DNA from: Hyperoodon ampullatus
Taxonomy: Eukaryota > Chordata > Mammalia > Artiodactyla > Ziphiidae
Reading direction: 5' to 3'
DNA: 64,000 bases
Assembly: GCA_949752795.1 (NCBI GenBank)
Contig: OX457074.1
Span: 30,923,980 to 30,987,979 of the forward strand
The translations under genes were made by a program, and so were the position numbers. The notes under the pieces were generated by a model. That model was not told the origin of the DNA. It did not search any database and saw only the letters and a list, made by a program, of their open reading frames with translations. Of this stretch, positions 49,511-61,544 are shown piece after piece. Position 1 is the stretch's first letter. The number at the start of each line of letters is the position of its first letter.

Positions 49511-49996
49511 ACCGAGCGCCGGGGCGGAGGCGCGGGGGGCCGCGGGGAAGTGCTTTGTGTGCGGGGGGCGCGAGGTCACCGGATGGCCGTCCGGGGAGCT
49601 GCGGGGTGCGGGCGCGAGGAGCGAGGGTCGCGGGTGCGGGGGCTGTCCGCGCGGTGGCGCCGGGGGTCAGCCGAGTGCGGGTGGGGACCGGGGGCGTTCG
49701 CGCGGCGCCGGAGGCGAGCTTTGTGAGTGCGTCCGGGTGGGGGGCGGGGAGCCGACTTATCCGGGGGGACTCGGGGCCTGGTGGGGCCACGGCGTGGGAG
49801 CCAGGGCCTCGAGGGACGGCGAGGGCTGTGGTGGGGAGGGGTGGCGCGCGGGGCTCTCAGCGGAACCCGCGGCGGTGCCCCCTCGCGGGCGGCGGCGCCC
49901 GGGCCTGTGCGCAGGCCGCGCGACCCGGCAGGAAGCGGCCCCGGAGGCCGGGGAGCTCCGACGCGGGCAGGCCCGGGGCGCGCGGGCCTTTCGGGG

Positions 49997-50004
49997 TGAC
50001 GTCA
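49997..50004. promoter_or_regulatory. Perfect CRE palindrome TGACGTCA
   Basis: A full CREB/ATF site inside the CpG island, about 490 bp downstream of the splice donor. It retains both CpG-containing half sites. Confidence 0.75.
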
Positions 50005-50693
50005 CGGTGGGGGCTCCGGCCACGCGAGTCCGGTGTTCCCGGACGGACGGCTGCGCACCGGCCGTGTTCCTGGCCCCGCACCTCCGCGCCTGAGAGGCAG
50101 GGGACCCGGGAGGAGGACGCGGGGACCAGGCGCAAGGCAGTGTCGCCGAGCGCAGCGGGGGGGGGGGGTTGCAGGACGCGGGGTTGACATTTGGAGCCTT
50201 GGTCGCCGGGGGCGGCCGGAGAGGGGCGGAGGGGAAGCGAAACACCAGACAGGCCCGAGGCCGCGGCGGCCCCAGCTTCCTGGGGCGCCCGCTTTCCCAG
50301 CGAGCTGTTTCCCTTCTTGGGCTCTGGGTCGGCCTCAAATCCACGCCAGGGGCCGGAGTGCGGCCCGAGCTGTGCCCTGGTTCGGGGAGCCCCCGACGGG
50401 CGCGGCGCTGGGGCTCAGGGCCTGAATGGAGACGGCTGCCGAGAGTAACAATGCGCTACTGGGGGGCTGGGGGAGGGGAGGCAGCGCGCCTGAATGGCGA
50501 CCCGGGCCCCGGGCTTCCCAGGGTTTCCGCAGGCTCCGATCCGGGACCCATGCGGGACCCTCACGGTTCCCTCCACCCAGAGTGGCCCCCCCTCCATTTG
50601 TCTTCCAACGCAGCGGCGTGTTGAGGATTCAAGGGCATTACATCTGGTTGCAATCCGGTTTCATGCCGCTGTTGGGCTGTTAAGACCTCGCGC

Positions 50694-50701
50694 TGACGTC
50701 A
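50694..50701. promoter_or_regulatory. Second perfect CRE palindrome TGACGTCA
   Basis: A second identical 8-bp palindrome 697 bp to the right of the first, just outside the densest part of the island and beside a T-rich stretch. Confidence 0.7.
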
Positions 50702-51399
50702 GAGCAGGGGAATTACTTCTTTTTATTTTATCTTTTTTTAGTTGTCTGCTGCCCGGGGAGGGGAGGCGGGGTGGGTTAGGCGAGTTCTGATGTGGAGGCG
50801 CCAGCGCCGTGGGAGCCCCAGGCTGGGGGCTCTGCCTCTCCCCACACCGCATCCTCCATTCAGACCTGGCTCTGCCTGGGGTCAGGCGCACCCTGGGTGG
50901 GGGCAGCCCTCGCTGCAGACTCAGTGGAGGCCCCTCCCGACTGACCACACAGCTGCATTTCCAGAGGCTTCCCTGGGACGTGGCCTCAGGATCTGGAAGC
51001 TAGAAAGGAATCTTCTAGTTTCCCACCCCTCCCCCTTGACAGTGAGGGCCTCAGGAGTGTCCAGAAGGGAGTCCTTAGGAAAAGTGGCCTTCTGGGTAAC
51101 ACAGAGAAGTGGACACAGACATTCTGGTTTGGGGAAGGCTCAGCCCCAAAACTGTGGCAAAGGCTCTCACAGGCAAGAGGCTTGGAAAGAAGGAGAATGT
51201 GTCCAGGGGGTGATCCAGGCCCCAGAAGCCGAGTGTGGAGTGGGCTGAGTGTGACCTTACCCAACAGCCAGAAGCTTCTGTAGCTTCCTAAACAGAGGGG
51301 GGGTCACCCGCTCCGCAACGGTCTTTCTCTCCCTGTGGACCAGGAGGCCCCTGCAGGCAGGGACCCTGCTTATTCCTCCTTAGACTCTTTAGTCTGGAC

Positions 51400-51650
51400 T
51401 GTGGCTTCCAAACCCTCAGCTGTGACCTATAGTAAGAAATGCATTTTAGGTCACAATTCCATTCACGCCCACTGTGTGTAACTGGAAAAAAAAGTTTGGT
51501 GAAATAGCTCTTTACTCTGTTATGTACCCTGGTCTGATACTTTCTGTCCTAGTCTATTTGTTTTTTTTTTTTTTTAATTGCTTTCTGTGACCCACTAAAT
51601 TGATTTCGCGATCCACTAACGGGTCCTACCCAGAGTTTGAAAAAACAGGC
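51400..51650. repeat. Old interspersed repeat, probably DNA transposon
   Basis: It contains 'tctgtgacccactaaattga' with 'gatccactaacgggtcctac', and a T-run at about 51558. These phrases recur in mammalian genomes, but I cannot name the family. Confidence 0.4.
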
Positions 51651-51714
51651 CTAGAAAATGAGTCTATCTTCTATTCATTCAACAAACATTAATTGAGGCC
51701 CTGACAGTTTCTCT

Positions 51715-51900
51715 CAATTTCTTCTTTTTGAATTACTCAGGTAAGATATGGATTTGTTCTCATTTGTGAACAATGCAAATAACCCAGAAGTACACAGAGT
51801 AAAAGTGCCCCCCAGGTAACCCCAGTTAACACCTTGAATATGGTTTGCTGTTCTCTTATGCATACATGTATCGTATACACAAATACATAGTTTTCTCTTA
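51715..51900. repeat. Old L1-like fragment
   Basis: 'cagaagtacacagagtaaaa', then 'cttatgcatacatgtatcgt', resembles decayed L1 3' untranslated sequence. Confidence 0.4.
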
Positions 51901-51984
51901 CCCCAAACGGGACCGCCCCTCAGGCACTTAGTGGTCAGCTCCCTTTTCCTTCCTGTTGTCTTGGCGGGGTCACAGGGGGGCTGC

Positions 51985-52200
51985 TCTAGGGCAAGGCTTT
52001 GGGTGACTCCTGGCTCCACCACGTCCTGAATGAGTTCACCTCTCTGTGCCTGTGTCCCCATCTGTGCAACGGGGGTAATAACAGTACCAGCCTCACAGGG
52101 CTGTGGTGAAGCTTTCATAAGTGAGCTAGTCCACGTCAACCTGTGAAGCTGAGAACAGTACTTGTCCCAATAAATGTTAGCTGCCACTGTCACCATTATT
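51985..52200 (+). repeat. MIR, nearly full length
   Basis: 'gactcctggctccaccacgt', 'ccccatctgtgcaacggggg', 'cctcacagggctgtggtgaa' and 'caataaatgttagctgcc' are in MIR order. Confidence 0.85.
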
Positions 52201-53079
52201 ATCACCACTGTCTTCCCATGGCCATACACGTTTACACTTCATTGCTTTAATAGCGCCTGTGGCTGGGCATGGATGTCCCCCCAGCGACGTGTGGCTCCGC
52301 AGGCAGGACCAGGCGGGGCCCTGCACGCCGGGCAGCTTTCCTTCGGGAGAGGCACCTGGGCTTACTGGCCCACCAGCTATTTTCCAAGGGCCCACCGTTT
52401 CAAAGTTCTGTGCTTAATGCACCTGCGTCCAAGGTCACAGCCCAGGGGTGGGAACCAGATGGTACCCAAGGGGACAAGTGGGAGCTCGTGCCAGGTCTTG
52501 GCAGGAAGCAGGGCCTCGCATGGAAGCACTGGCAGGTGCTCTGGGGACAACGAGGGAAGGAGTGGGTCGGTGTCTTTGGCAGGCCTTGGTCACGCGGCGA
52601 GGGGCAGAGGGGACCATGGAAACCAGTTCCAGGATGGTGAGCAGGTAGCCTGAGCTTTAGGATCCAGGGGTGAAGATGTCCCAACTTGACCAGAGTTGGG
52701 GCTTTGTGGAGGTGGGGCTTCATGGCAGAGGGGGCTTGGAGCAGGTGTTTGGAGCACAGGTAGGTGATGAGGGGGTGTTCCTGGCAAAGGGAACACACCA
52801 ATGATTCTTCGGCAGCTGCAGTGGACATGGCCGGTGTCCTGTGGCCAGGAGGGAGGACTTGGCTCAGAAAGAACGTGGTGGGAAAGGCTAGCTGTTGCCG
52901 CGGCCTCCCCACTGGCCTCCCTGCCTCCATCCTGCCCCCTCCCAGCGTGGGCCGCACTGCCTAGTGACCTTTCTCAACCACGGCAGTGACCCCCCGGGGC
53001 TCCTGCTGCCCTCTGAATCAGGGTCTGCTCTGGAGTCCCTCCCACACCGTGCGGGCCTTTCTGGTCCTCGCCTGCTCTG

Positions 53080-53360
53080 GTCCCACTCAAGCCCCGTCCC
53101 CTCCTGCCACAGCCGAGCCCCCTCCCAGGATGCAGCCCTGGCGTTACTGCCTCTGAACGTTGGCCCAAGCTGTTCCTTCCACCTGGGCTGCTCTTCACCT
53201 TCCTCCCTGCGTCCCGAGACCCAAACAGACGTCCTGTCCCCTCCTCCTCTGACCTCCACGGCGGAACTGAGTCATCTGCCTTTGTCTATGGCTGAGGCAC
53301 AGCGTTTATCACAGAATTATCGGTAATTCTGTCGGTGTCTGTCCTCCCCAGGAGGCCAGG
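53080..53360 (+). repeat. L2 LINE 3' fragment (degraded)
   Basis: 'gtttatcacagaattatcgg' with 'gtgtctgtcctccccaggag' follows L2 order; the upstream part is decayed. Confidence 0.55.
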
Positions 53361-54954
53361 GCATCCAGGCCCAGAGCTCGGCCGCCTCCTCTGTGCGGCC
53401 CCAGCTCCAAGGGTGAGGCCGGGGGCGCAGGGCGCTCAGAAGTCTTCCCGGCAGGAAGGGCCGGGCGAGGTGGGGCGGGGGAGCCCAGCATTGTTTCGGG
53501 GGCCCCTGTGGGATCTTGGGGATTCTTGGGGCGCCAGTCAGGGGATTCTATTCATCACCCTCAGGGGAGACCGGCAAGGCCAGAGAGGGGCCCCTGCTCC
53601 TTCTGGGGGGCTGAGGAGAAACTGGCTCGTCCTGTTTCCCGGGATTGAGGCAGAGCCGTGCCCCGTGCCTGGGTGGGTCACCGGGATCCGAGACTGGAAT
53701 GTGACACCAGGGGGGGGGCCAGCAGCTGGAGGTGCAGATGGGGCTCGGCTGCCAAAGGAGAGCTTTTGCTCTACTGGTTCTCGAATCTGTGTGGATAGTG
53801 TGTGTGGTGGTGGGACACCGGTGGGGCGGGTGGGGAGGAGGAGAGGGCGACGTGGGAAGGACGCCTAGTCAGGAAGGACAGAAGGACGGGCCAGGAGCAC
53901 CAGGGCTCTGCTGTGACCAGCCGATCGTCGCTCACCCAGCAGACACCCCCTCCCCGCCACGTTTCTTCCCCTTGGCCGTGGGCTCGCCGGCCCCGGAGAT
54001 GAGATGCTCGGGGCCAGTGGACAGCAGGCGTCCAGTTTCTGCATGGTGATCAGCCTCAGGGGGAAGGGGTCCCGCAAGCCCGGAGGGGAGCTGTCAGGAG
54101 GTGTAGAGGCCCAGTGGAGGGGCTGGGGCCCCTCAGGGTGAGGACGGGCCCCAGGCTGGGGGTCCCAAGGGAGCTGGCGCAGACTACGCCGCATTTGGCC
54201 CCCTCTCCCATCCCCTCCCTGGAGACATGCCTCAGTCCAGTCTGGGCAGCACGGCTGAGCAGGGGAGCGGCCCTGGGTTTGGAATCAGGACAGGGTTTGA
54301 GTTCCAGCTGCTGCTTCAGGAAAGTCACGCCGTCTCCGTACCCCCCGACCCCGTCCCCCGCCCCCCACCGCCCCAGCACATTTCCCCTCCTGTCCGAGAG
54401 GGGGCGGTAACTGCTGCATTCAGTGTGCTCTGTGATCTGGAAAGCATGGGGTCAGAAACACAGGCCAGCCCGGGTTCACATCCAGGTGCCACCGTCCTTT
54501 CAGGGGCTCCGTCTCCCCACCTTTGAAACGGGCACAGTCACAGGTCCCGAGTCACTGGCTGCTGGCCCGTAGACTCGGCAGGGACCAGTACTCTTTCTGC
54601 TGAAGGACTTTGGGGGAAGAGGTTGCTGTTAGCACTCCTCCCCTAGCCTTCCCTGCGGTGACGTTGGCCAAACCCAGGAGTTTGGTGCCTGTTCCTTCCC
54701 CAGCCAGGCTGAGGTGGATGAATTGCGTGTCTCTGTCACCCGGTGGGGCAGGTGAGAATTCGTTTTCCGGCCAGAGTTTCGGTTTGCAAAGAGGCTTTGC
54801 CCCGGTGCTGTAGGTGGACTTGGGCGGCAGTGTAACCACAAACTCATTCATTTCTTTGTGCACTCATTCATAAATCACATACTGAGTATCTCCCGCACAC
54901 CAGGGTGCTGGGAACACAGCCGTAAACACAGACTTTTTGGCCGTGAACACCTTT

Positions 54955-55170
54955 CAGAGTTGAGCTGCCTGGGTTCGCATTCTGGCTCTGCCGCTTGCAA
55001 ACTCAAGACACGTTACTTATTTGCTTTACTCATCTGTAAAATGGGGGAAATGGCAGCGCTTGCCTCATAGGGTTGTTGGGAGAATTAGTGAGTTGATGCA
55101 GATAAAATTCTTAAGACAGAGCCTGTTTTAATACATAGAAGTACACAGAAGGTGCTCGAGGATGATTCTT
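54955..55170 (+). repeat. MIR, nearly full length
   Basis: 'gcctgggttcgcattctggc', 'tcatctgtaaaatgggggaa' and 'cctcatagggttgttgggag' are the MIR core and flanks. Confidence 0.88.
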
Positions 55171-55539
55171 TTTTATTCCTGCCCTGAAGAATCTCAGCAC
55201 CCGCTCGGCACTGAGGGAAGGCAGTCCAGCCAGGGCCTTCCGGAGAGGGATGACACCCGGGAAGGGGGTGGCAGCCCTCCGAGCCCCGCCCCCAAGCCCC
55301 GGCCCAGGCAGGCCACTGCGCCAGGTACCTCTCCAGTCAGACCTTCCGTGCGGCCCTGGGGCCAGGTATCTGCAGCAGGGGCCCAGTGGGTGAGGCCTGT
55401 CCACCTGGGAAGGTCTAACTCTGCCTGCACCAGGTGGGCTTCAGACTTCGAAAAGTAATTTCAGTATCAAGGGTGGAAGCTGAACAGGTTTTCTGATTGA
55501 CATCCTCAGTTGCCAGAGGCCAGCAGACCACCTCTGGAT

Positions 55540-55722
55540 GTCTTCAGGCACGTTCCTCCAGCTCCCTGGGCCTCTCTTTCCTCATTTATAGACAGCAGAA
55601 ACAATAGTACCGACATCATCGTTTCCCTTTTAAGAGGATTGAATGAGATGAGGCCTGTAAAGCACTCAGCTGTACTTGGCACATAGCACAGTGCTTAATG
55701 ATGTTGCCTGTTAGTAATAATA
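55540..55722 (+). repeat. MIR fragment
   Basis: 'gcctctctttcctcatttat', 'aagaggattgaatgagatga' and 'gcacatagcacagtgcttaa' are MIR landmarks. Confidence 0.75.
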
Positions 55723-56189
55723 ATTCTCAGAAAATGTAAATTAAAAACCATCTGAAAGATTTCTTCTTGGGCACTACAGCTCCTTAGAAGTGTGAAGTTG
55801 TAACCCTCCCACTAGCTAATAGGACAAAGAATTGTTACAATGATGCAGAGACTCTTGAGGTCCCGACAAGCTTAGCTGCTGAAGCAAAGTCACACAGGAA
55901 CCCAGGGCAGGGTGTGGAAGGGGCAGCAGAGCTGGGTTTTAGTCGGGTGCTCTCTGCTGCCTTGAGAGTTATTCCTGCAGCAAAATGGTAACTGGTGATC
56001 AGCACTGATACACAGCTGAGGTCAAATGGGCCTGTATTCTGGAAGCTTCTGGTCTGATAGGGAAAATGAAATTTGTACATGATTATGATAGGAGGAAAAG
56101 AGGTAAAAATAAAAAATCACCTGTTCTATTGGGGGAGGAAGGGAGAGTCGTGCATGCACTCATTTTGGGGGGCGGGGTGCCAGGCCTCA

Positions 56190-56395
56190 GAGCAGTGGTT
56201 CTCAGTTGTGGGTGATTTTATCCCTCAGGGGACGTTAAGCGCTGTCTGAAGACATTTTTGGTTGTCTTCACTGGGGGGGGATGCTGGCATCTAGTGGGTC
56301 AAGGCCGGGAACACCCCCCCCCCACACCAACAAATTACCTGGCCCCAAATGTCAACAGTGCTGATGGGGTTTGAGCAGCCTTGCCCTGGAGAAAC
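56190..56395 (+). mobile_element. MER5A hAT-Charlie DNA transposon fossil
   Basis: 'gtggttctcagttgtgggtg', 'gaagacatttttggttgtct', 'atgctggcatctagtgggtc' and 'ggccccaaatgtcaacagtg' match MER5A in order. G8 and C10 runs inside the element face each other across about 40 bp. Confidence 0.85.
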
Positions 56396-57309
56396 GGGTG
56401 ACTACATGGCGGCCGCCCCTGCCGTTTTGAAGCCCACAGTCTGGAGGGTGAGCAGACCTGAAAGACATGATTCATAGATGTGGATTCAGTTGTGATCGTG
56501 TTGCAGCTAAGAAGGCGCTCCTTGCAGGGGAGGCCTTGGGGGAGGGCTTCCAGGCCGGGGGCACGGGTGCAGCCCAAGCAAAGGCAGAGAAGCAGAAAGG
56601 CAAAGGTGTGTGGTGGGAGGGGCAGACGCCTGGTGTGTGTCTGGGGCAGCAGCAGACAATGACCGGGCCTCAGGGCTTCCAGAACCGGAAGGCCGAGGAC
56701 TTCTCTGCTTTGCCTGGTTTGAGGCAGCTTCGTCTCCTAGCATGCTGTGCTCTGGGGGACTGGTTGGGGGGACGGGGAGTGCTGCCCTCCGAGGGGTCCC
56801 AGCTCTGCCCCTTCCCTCATTTGCATCCATCTGATAGGTGGGAAAGAGAAGCAGGAAAAAAAGAAGAGGAAGAACAATACTTTCATTTCAAACACAGATA
56901 GGGATGGGGGAGATGGGAAGGAATTCGGTTTAGGGTACCTTTGAGAGGAGCACAGAAAATCCCCACCATGGCCCAAAATAGCACTAAAAACAGACGTTTT
57001 GCCAGATCAGAGTTAACTGAGTGACTCTGTCTTGTCGAGTCCAGCAGGATGTGGACGGAGCTGGCTTTGTTCCCTTGGGGTGACATTGACCCCTGGGGCC
57101 CCCTCCCTGGCAGATTAAACAGAGAGGCCCTGGTCTCCTGGACAGGACAGGAGCCTGGGGAGCTCAGCTTGAGCGTTCCAGAGGGCCAGAGATGGTGACC
57201 AGGGGCATGCCCGGCAGCGGGGCCAGATGGGGGAAAGCAGAGGTGCGAGAGGCCTGGTTCCTCTAATAAGTGTATGCCTGGCTCTTTGGCTGCTGAGAGG
57301 GATCATGGA

Positions 57310-57510
57310 GCAAAGCCATCATTTAATGAGTGCCTGCTTTTGTGCTTGGCACTGGGTGGTCCTCTCTAAGCCTTATTAACCGCCTCATACAGATTATCAA
57401 GGAAACTGAAGCTCAGAGAGGTTAAGTGACCTGCATGAGGTCACACAGCGACCAAATGCAGAGCTGAGATTGGAAACCACATCTCGTGGGCGCCAAAGCC
57501 AGGCCCTGCC
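57310..57510 (-). repeat. MIR fragment
   Basis: 'ggaaactgaagctcagagag', then 'ctgcatgaggtcacacagcg', is the antisense MIR core. Confidence 0.8.
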
Positions 57511-59319
57511 TGCTCCTCGCTCACTTCCTCATGGTGGTCACTCATCCAGTCAGCAGATAATCTCTGACTGTGAAATAGTACTGTGACCTGGTGGGGAGTT
57601 TTTAGAGTCAGAAGTGGGCTTGAATTCTGACCGGAGCAGTTTTAGTCTCTGGAAATTGGAGCCTCCTTTCATCTATCAAGCGGGCATAACCGCACCTTTA
57701 TCCTGGAGTTGCTGTAAGGGTTAAACTCTGCATGGAAGGGGACAGGAAGGGGAAGAGGGAGGCCCAGGGAGGTTAGGACCTGCCCTGGGCCACCCAGTGT
57801 GGCAGGGCGCAATAAAAGAGCCCTGGGTAGAAGGAACCAGGCGAGATTGTGGTATCTCTGTGCAGTATCGGTGTTGGGTTTCTTTATTTGAACCGGGAGA
57901 GAGGGCAGCCCCACTCTGCAGGTAGAAAAGGTGGTGTGGAATGCGGGTGTTTATTTTTCTTTGCCTGTGAAAGCCTTGTTTCAGCTCAGGCCGATAGGGC
58001 TTCCCAAGACACTGCAGAGGGTGCTTGCCATGCTGAGGGGTCTGCCCAGGTGCCTGCCTAGGGTGGGCACTGAGGGGGCACCTACCAAGCCAGGCTCCCA
58101 GTTGCAGCCTGTGGACCCCCAGAAAGAGTGAGGGTGGGTGAAGACCAGGAAACTGGGGCGTCCCTCTGCCTCCTCGAATTTGGCCTTCCTGGTCCCATTC
58201 ATCTCCTTATCTCTGGCAGCCCCCTTGGGTTGCTGGGAAGTCAGGGGCAGCCTTCCTGATTGACAAACAAAACAGGCCTTGCTCACAAAAGGAGAGGGGA
58301 GGTTGGCCGGACCGCTCTGGCTCCCCTCCCCCTGTCCCAGCCCCTGGCTGCAGGCATCTCTCTTGCTCCACCCAGAAGACACCCTACATTCTGAGAGGCA
58401 GTGAGGGGGCTGCAAAGCCATTTTCAGTCAGATCGCCCTGGCTGGTCCCCAGCCTCCAGCACTAAGGAGGTGGATTCTAGGAACGATGGGGTGGCCACGA
58501 GGCAGGGCTTGCTGTATGGTCGGCCCCTCCTTCCCTTCAGCAGGCTGGGAAGGCAGCTTGGAGAGGAAGCCAGGCCGGCAGGTAGCAGAGAAAGACATCG
58601 GATCCAGGGGGAGCAGCAGAGAAAGCAAACAAACAGGGCTTTGTGTGGTTGTAGATTGGCGGCTCAGAAGGGAAGCCGGCTGGTGGGAGGGGGAGAGGGA
58701 GGGGGAGGAGGGGACCGCAGGCCAGGCCAGTGCTCTGGGCAGATAGGTGGCTGGACCAGCCCAGGCTGGGTGGCCACGGAGCAGGGAGTGCCACTGTGTG
58801 TGGACAGGCGTCTGGAGTCAGCCTGGCCGAGTCCCAGCCCTGCCACTTCACTCCTTAACAAATCTGGGCTTGTTTGCCCACCTACCCGGGCAGAGCCACT
58901 CACACAGGACTGGGGAGATAAGTCATCCGGCCCGACTGGCCTGGCCTGTCGTGTGAGCCCCCACCCTATGGGGATGCAGGCCAAGAAGGGGTCAGGGTCT
59001 GCCTGGCAGGCTGCCAGCTTGGCTGGGTCTCCTGGGAGGGCACTGCGGGGGCCTGGACGGCAGCCGAGCAGAGGAGTTTGCACTGTCCAGCAGCAGATGC
59101 CTGGTGTGTGGGTGGGCAGAGGCCAGCATCTCGGGCCCCAGGCCCTGGCGCGGAACGTCTGCACTGTGGTGGAGGCGCCATCTCGGGGCCAAACCCTGGA
59201 TCCTAGCGGGGCTGGCCCGCCTGTCCAGGAGCGCGCAGCTCCGCCTGGGGGAGGGCATGGCCAGAGCGGGCAGGCCAGACACGCAGGCAGCTGCATTATC
59301 GCCTCCGGGGCCATGTCCT

Positions 59320-60010
59320 CTCCTCCCTGACCTCGGGAGGGCAAACGCCCGCGCTTTCTGGCCTCCCTTCGCTCCCAGCGGCGCCCCCACCGCGGCCGCG
59401 CCAGAGCCTCCGCGCGTCCGAGAGGATGAGCCCCGCTGGGGCCGAGACCGCGACACGGGGAGGGCGGGGCGGCCGTTGCGTCGCCATGGCAGCGCCCCTC
59501 CCGGCGTGCCCCGCGCGGCCGCGGGGCGGGGCTTCCAGTCCCTGCCTCTCACCTCGCCAACCCGCGGCTTCCGGGAACCCGGGCTGGGGGCGGGGCTTCC
59601 AGGCCCCGCCCCCCATACCCCGCGGCTTCCGGGAACCGGGGCGCGGGGCGGGGCCTCCGGGCGGTCTGGCTTCGGCCGGGTTCTGCTCCCGCGTCCGGTG
59701 CCGGTTGCCGGGGAGCTGCGGCTGTGCGTCCTGCGCTGCCCTGCGGGGCGGGCCTGGGGTTAGCTCTGCCCCTCCCCCGCCAGGCGCCGCTTCTGCTTGG
59801 CGCCCCTTCGGTGGCCCGCTAGTCACTCCCGGGCTGCCTTCTCTCCCGGGGCACTCTCTGAGCTCTGCCCGCCCCCACCTGGCTTGGGCAGGCCGCTGGA
59901 CGTGGTGCAGCCTTGGGCCTTGGAAGGAAGGGGGGCTCTGGGCGGGGGCCGTCGTCCTTGGCCTTTCCCCGAGCCTCGCCCGGGGCACGCGCACCGGGAG
60001 GGTGAGAATG
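59320..60010. promoter_or_regulatory. Third CpG island with tandem GC boxes
   Basis: A CpG-dense stretch of about 0.7 kb containing repeated GGGCGGGGC boxes. A strong translation-start context (CGCCATGGC, ATG at 59486) opens a frame that stays open to 60064. A possible splice donor (GGGAGG|GTGAGA) lies near 60002. This could be an alternative promoter of the downstream gene or of an unannotated transcript. The encoded Pro/Gly/Arg-rich peptide matches no family I know, so I do not call a CDS. Confidence 0.45.
59524..59660. repeat. Tandem repeat of about 60 bp carrying GC boxes
   Basis: The 15-mer gggcggggcttccag starts at 59524 and 59588, with a variant (gggcggggcctccgg) at 59646, giving spacings of 64 and 58 bp. 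Each unit also includes cgcggcttccgggaac. Confidence 0.85.
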
Positions 60011-60069
60011 GGCTTCAGCAGCTGCGGGAGGGACTTGATGTGGAAAAGAACTTCTGAGGCCTGAGCATT

Positions 60070-60330
60070 TTGTTAATAAAACCACCAGGTTATAAACATG
60101 TTGATTTTAGAAAAACCTAAAAATACCGTAAGACAAGTAAAAATTCCCTATAATTCTACCCGCAGGACACACTATAGTCAACATTTTTTCTCTAGGCATG
60201 TGATAAACAACATATGATAAATGTAATAAATATAAGATGTGGAGTCATGCTATATATTTGGTTTTGTAAGGCACTTGGTGGTTTAATACCTTTTTTAAAA
60301 TCACTATACAAGGAGGACAGGCTTATTGTA
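60070..60330. repeat. AT-rich old LINE-like fragment
   Basis: AT-rich sequence with 'cactatagtcaacatttttt' and 'tcatgctatatatttggttt' resembles L1 3' untranslated sequence. It contrasts sharply with the CpG island next to it. Confidence 0.4.
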
Positions 60331-61540
60331 GACTTCTGGAAAATAAGGCAAGTTAAAAGAAAAGCAGTTCACCCAAACTCCCAGTCTCCAAAGGCAGCTG
60401 CATTTGACTTTTCTTCGCCCCCCACCCCCCAACCCCGTTCACGGGGTCTCTGTTTAAGTATGCCGCCACTTCTTACCTATGTACCATGTGACATCCTGCT
60501 TTTCTCCCCTCCTGTTGTGGGACCTGCTCCTTTTTATTGAGTCTGGAGGGAACTGCAACCAGGTCTTGGGAGAGCTTCAGCCAAGAGTCGGGCTGGGGGG
60601 CTGCTTCCTGACTTAGTTCACCCTCTCCGCATCTGCCGACCCCAGGGGCCCTTCCCCACAGCCACTCACTCTGATCGGCAGCTTGGGCAGGGCCCACCCA
60701 GCCTGAACAGGTATGTTGAAGACTTGTGGCCCTCGCTGAGACCCAGGCTCCAGCTGCAAGACCACACCGAGGTCCCAGACCTCAGCCTCATCCGGGGCCT
60801 CCTTTGCCCAGCACACTCGGACTCAAAGATCCCTTGTTGGTCCTGTGGCCCACCTTCTGTTCCCTCTCTACCTCCTAGGAGCAGGTTTCTGCTGCCCTGG
60901 GCTCCTTAGCCTCTCCCCGGGGGTGTGCGGGCCTGGCACCAGGCACAGCCTCCCTCTGCCCAGGTGCCTCTCGAGCTACAAGCTGCCCTTGCCCCCATCC
61001 GTCCCTCCTGCCAGGCCTTCTCTTCCCCATTCCTCAACAGTTCGATTCTAACACATCCCAGCCCTGTGTGAAACAGACCTTGGAAAAATCAGAGTTGCCA
61101 AGAATGGATTGGCATTTAAAAGGCATCCAAGGGTTGGGGGGAAAAGCCGAAGAGGCAAGAGAGCACAGGGCCCTGTCCCTGAGCAGCAGCAGGATTTAGT
61201 GGATGGAAAATCACAGAACGCTCCTTTCCCTGGAATAACACCCTAGGCAGAGGGGCGGCGGGTGGGGTACCAGACAGCATGCCCCACTGGCCACCACCTG
61301 CCGTCACTGCCGTGTGCTCTCCGAAGTGAAAAGATGCGGGAGGGATGTTGGGAGCCTGCAACCAATGGCCCTGTAAATTGTATTCTTTTAGCAAGTGTAT
61401 TCATGTATAAAATATGTAAGGCCTGCTTCACTTCACCTGTAGCAAGGAGGTGGCCGGGTTGGGGCTGAGATTGATGCTCTGAGCGGTTTGCTTATCTGGA
61501 GCTGCTCTTCTGGGCTGGGCACCGCCTGCCATGTGGAATT
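60330..61540. other. Unassigned stretch
   Basis: I see no gene, no recognisable repeat and no strong motif cluster here. Confidence 0.5.
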
Positions 61541-61544
61541 TAAC

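Larger units (their letters stand above)
48860..50330 (+). promoter_or_regulatory. CpG-island promoter, candidate RAI1 5' end
   Basis: This stretch of about 1.5 kb is strongly CpG-rich. The plus strand is C-rich before about 49.4 kb and G-rich after the donor at 49504/49505. That sign of GC skew is known for R-loop-forming promoters transcribed rightward. It contains a (CCCCGA)n hexamer tract (about 48923-48950), a G12 run (50157-50168) and a perfect CRE. In human, RAI1 is the next gene and diverges from PEMT, so a non-coding first exon of RAI1 is plausible. A lncRNA promoter is the alternative. No coding sequence here supports a gene name, so I leave the symbol empty. Confidence 0.55.
50330..59300. 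other. Probable first intron or intergenic region
   Basis: There is no supportable coding gene between the second and third CpG islands. The recognisable content is MIR, L2 and MER5A fossils. Long open frames (for example 53335-53868) lie on both strands of GC-rich sequence and resemble nothing known. Confidence 0.6.

Noticed and set aside
48606..49790. Minus-strand open frame of 394 codons across the second CpG island
   Set aside because: High GC removes stop codons in all frames, and overlapping long frames occur on both strands here (for example 48648-49508 on the plus strand). The translations are Arg/Pro/Gly/Ala-rich low-complexity sequence with no recognisable domain.
53352..53412. Possible 61-nt plus-strand exon with acceptor 'ctgtcctccccag' and donor AAGG|GTGAGG
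   Set aside because: The acceptor lies inside a decayed L2 fragment whose consensus contains a similar pyrimidine-rich phrase, and the donor is ordinary. A chance pairing is more likely.
58401..59330. Plus-strand open frame of 309 codons
   Set aside because: Composition-driven, with equally long overlapping frames on the minus strand (58664-59344), and no similarity I can recognise.
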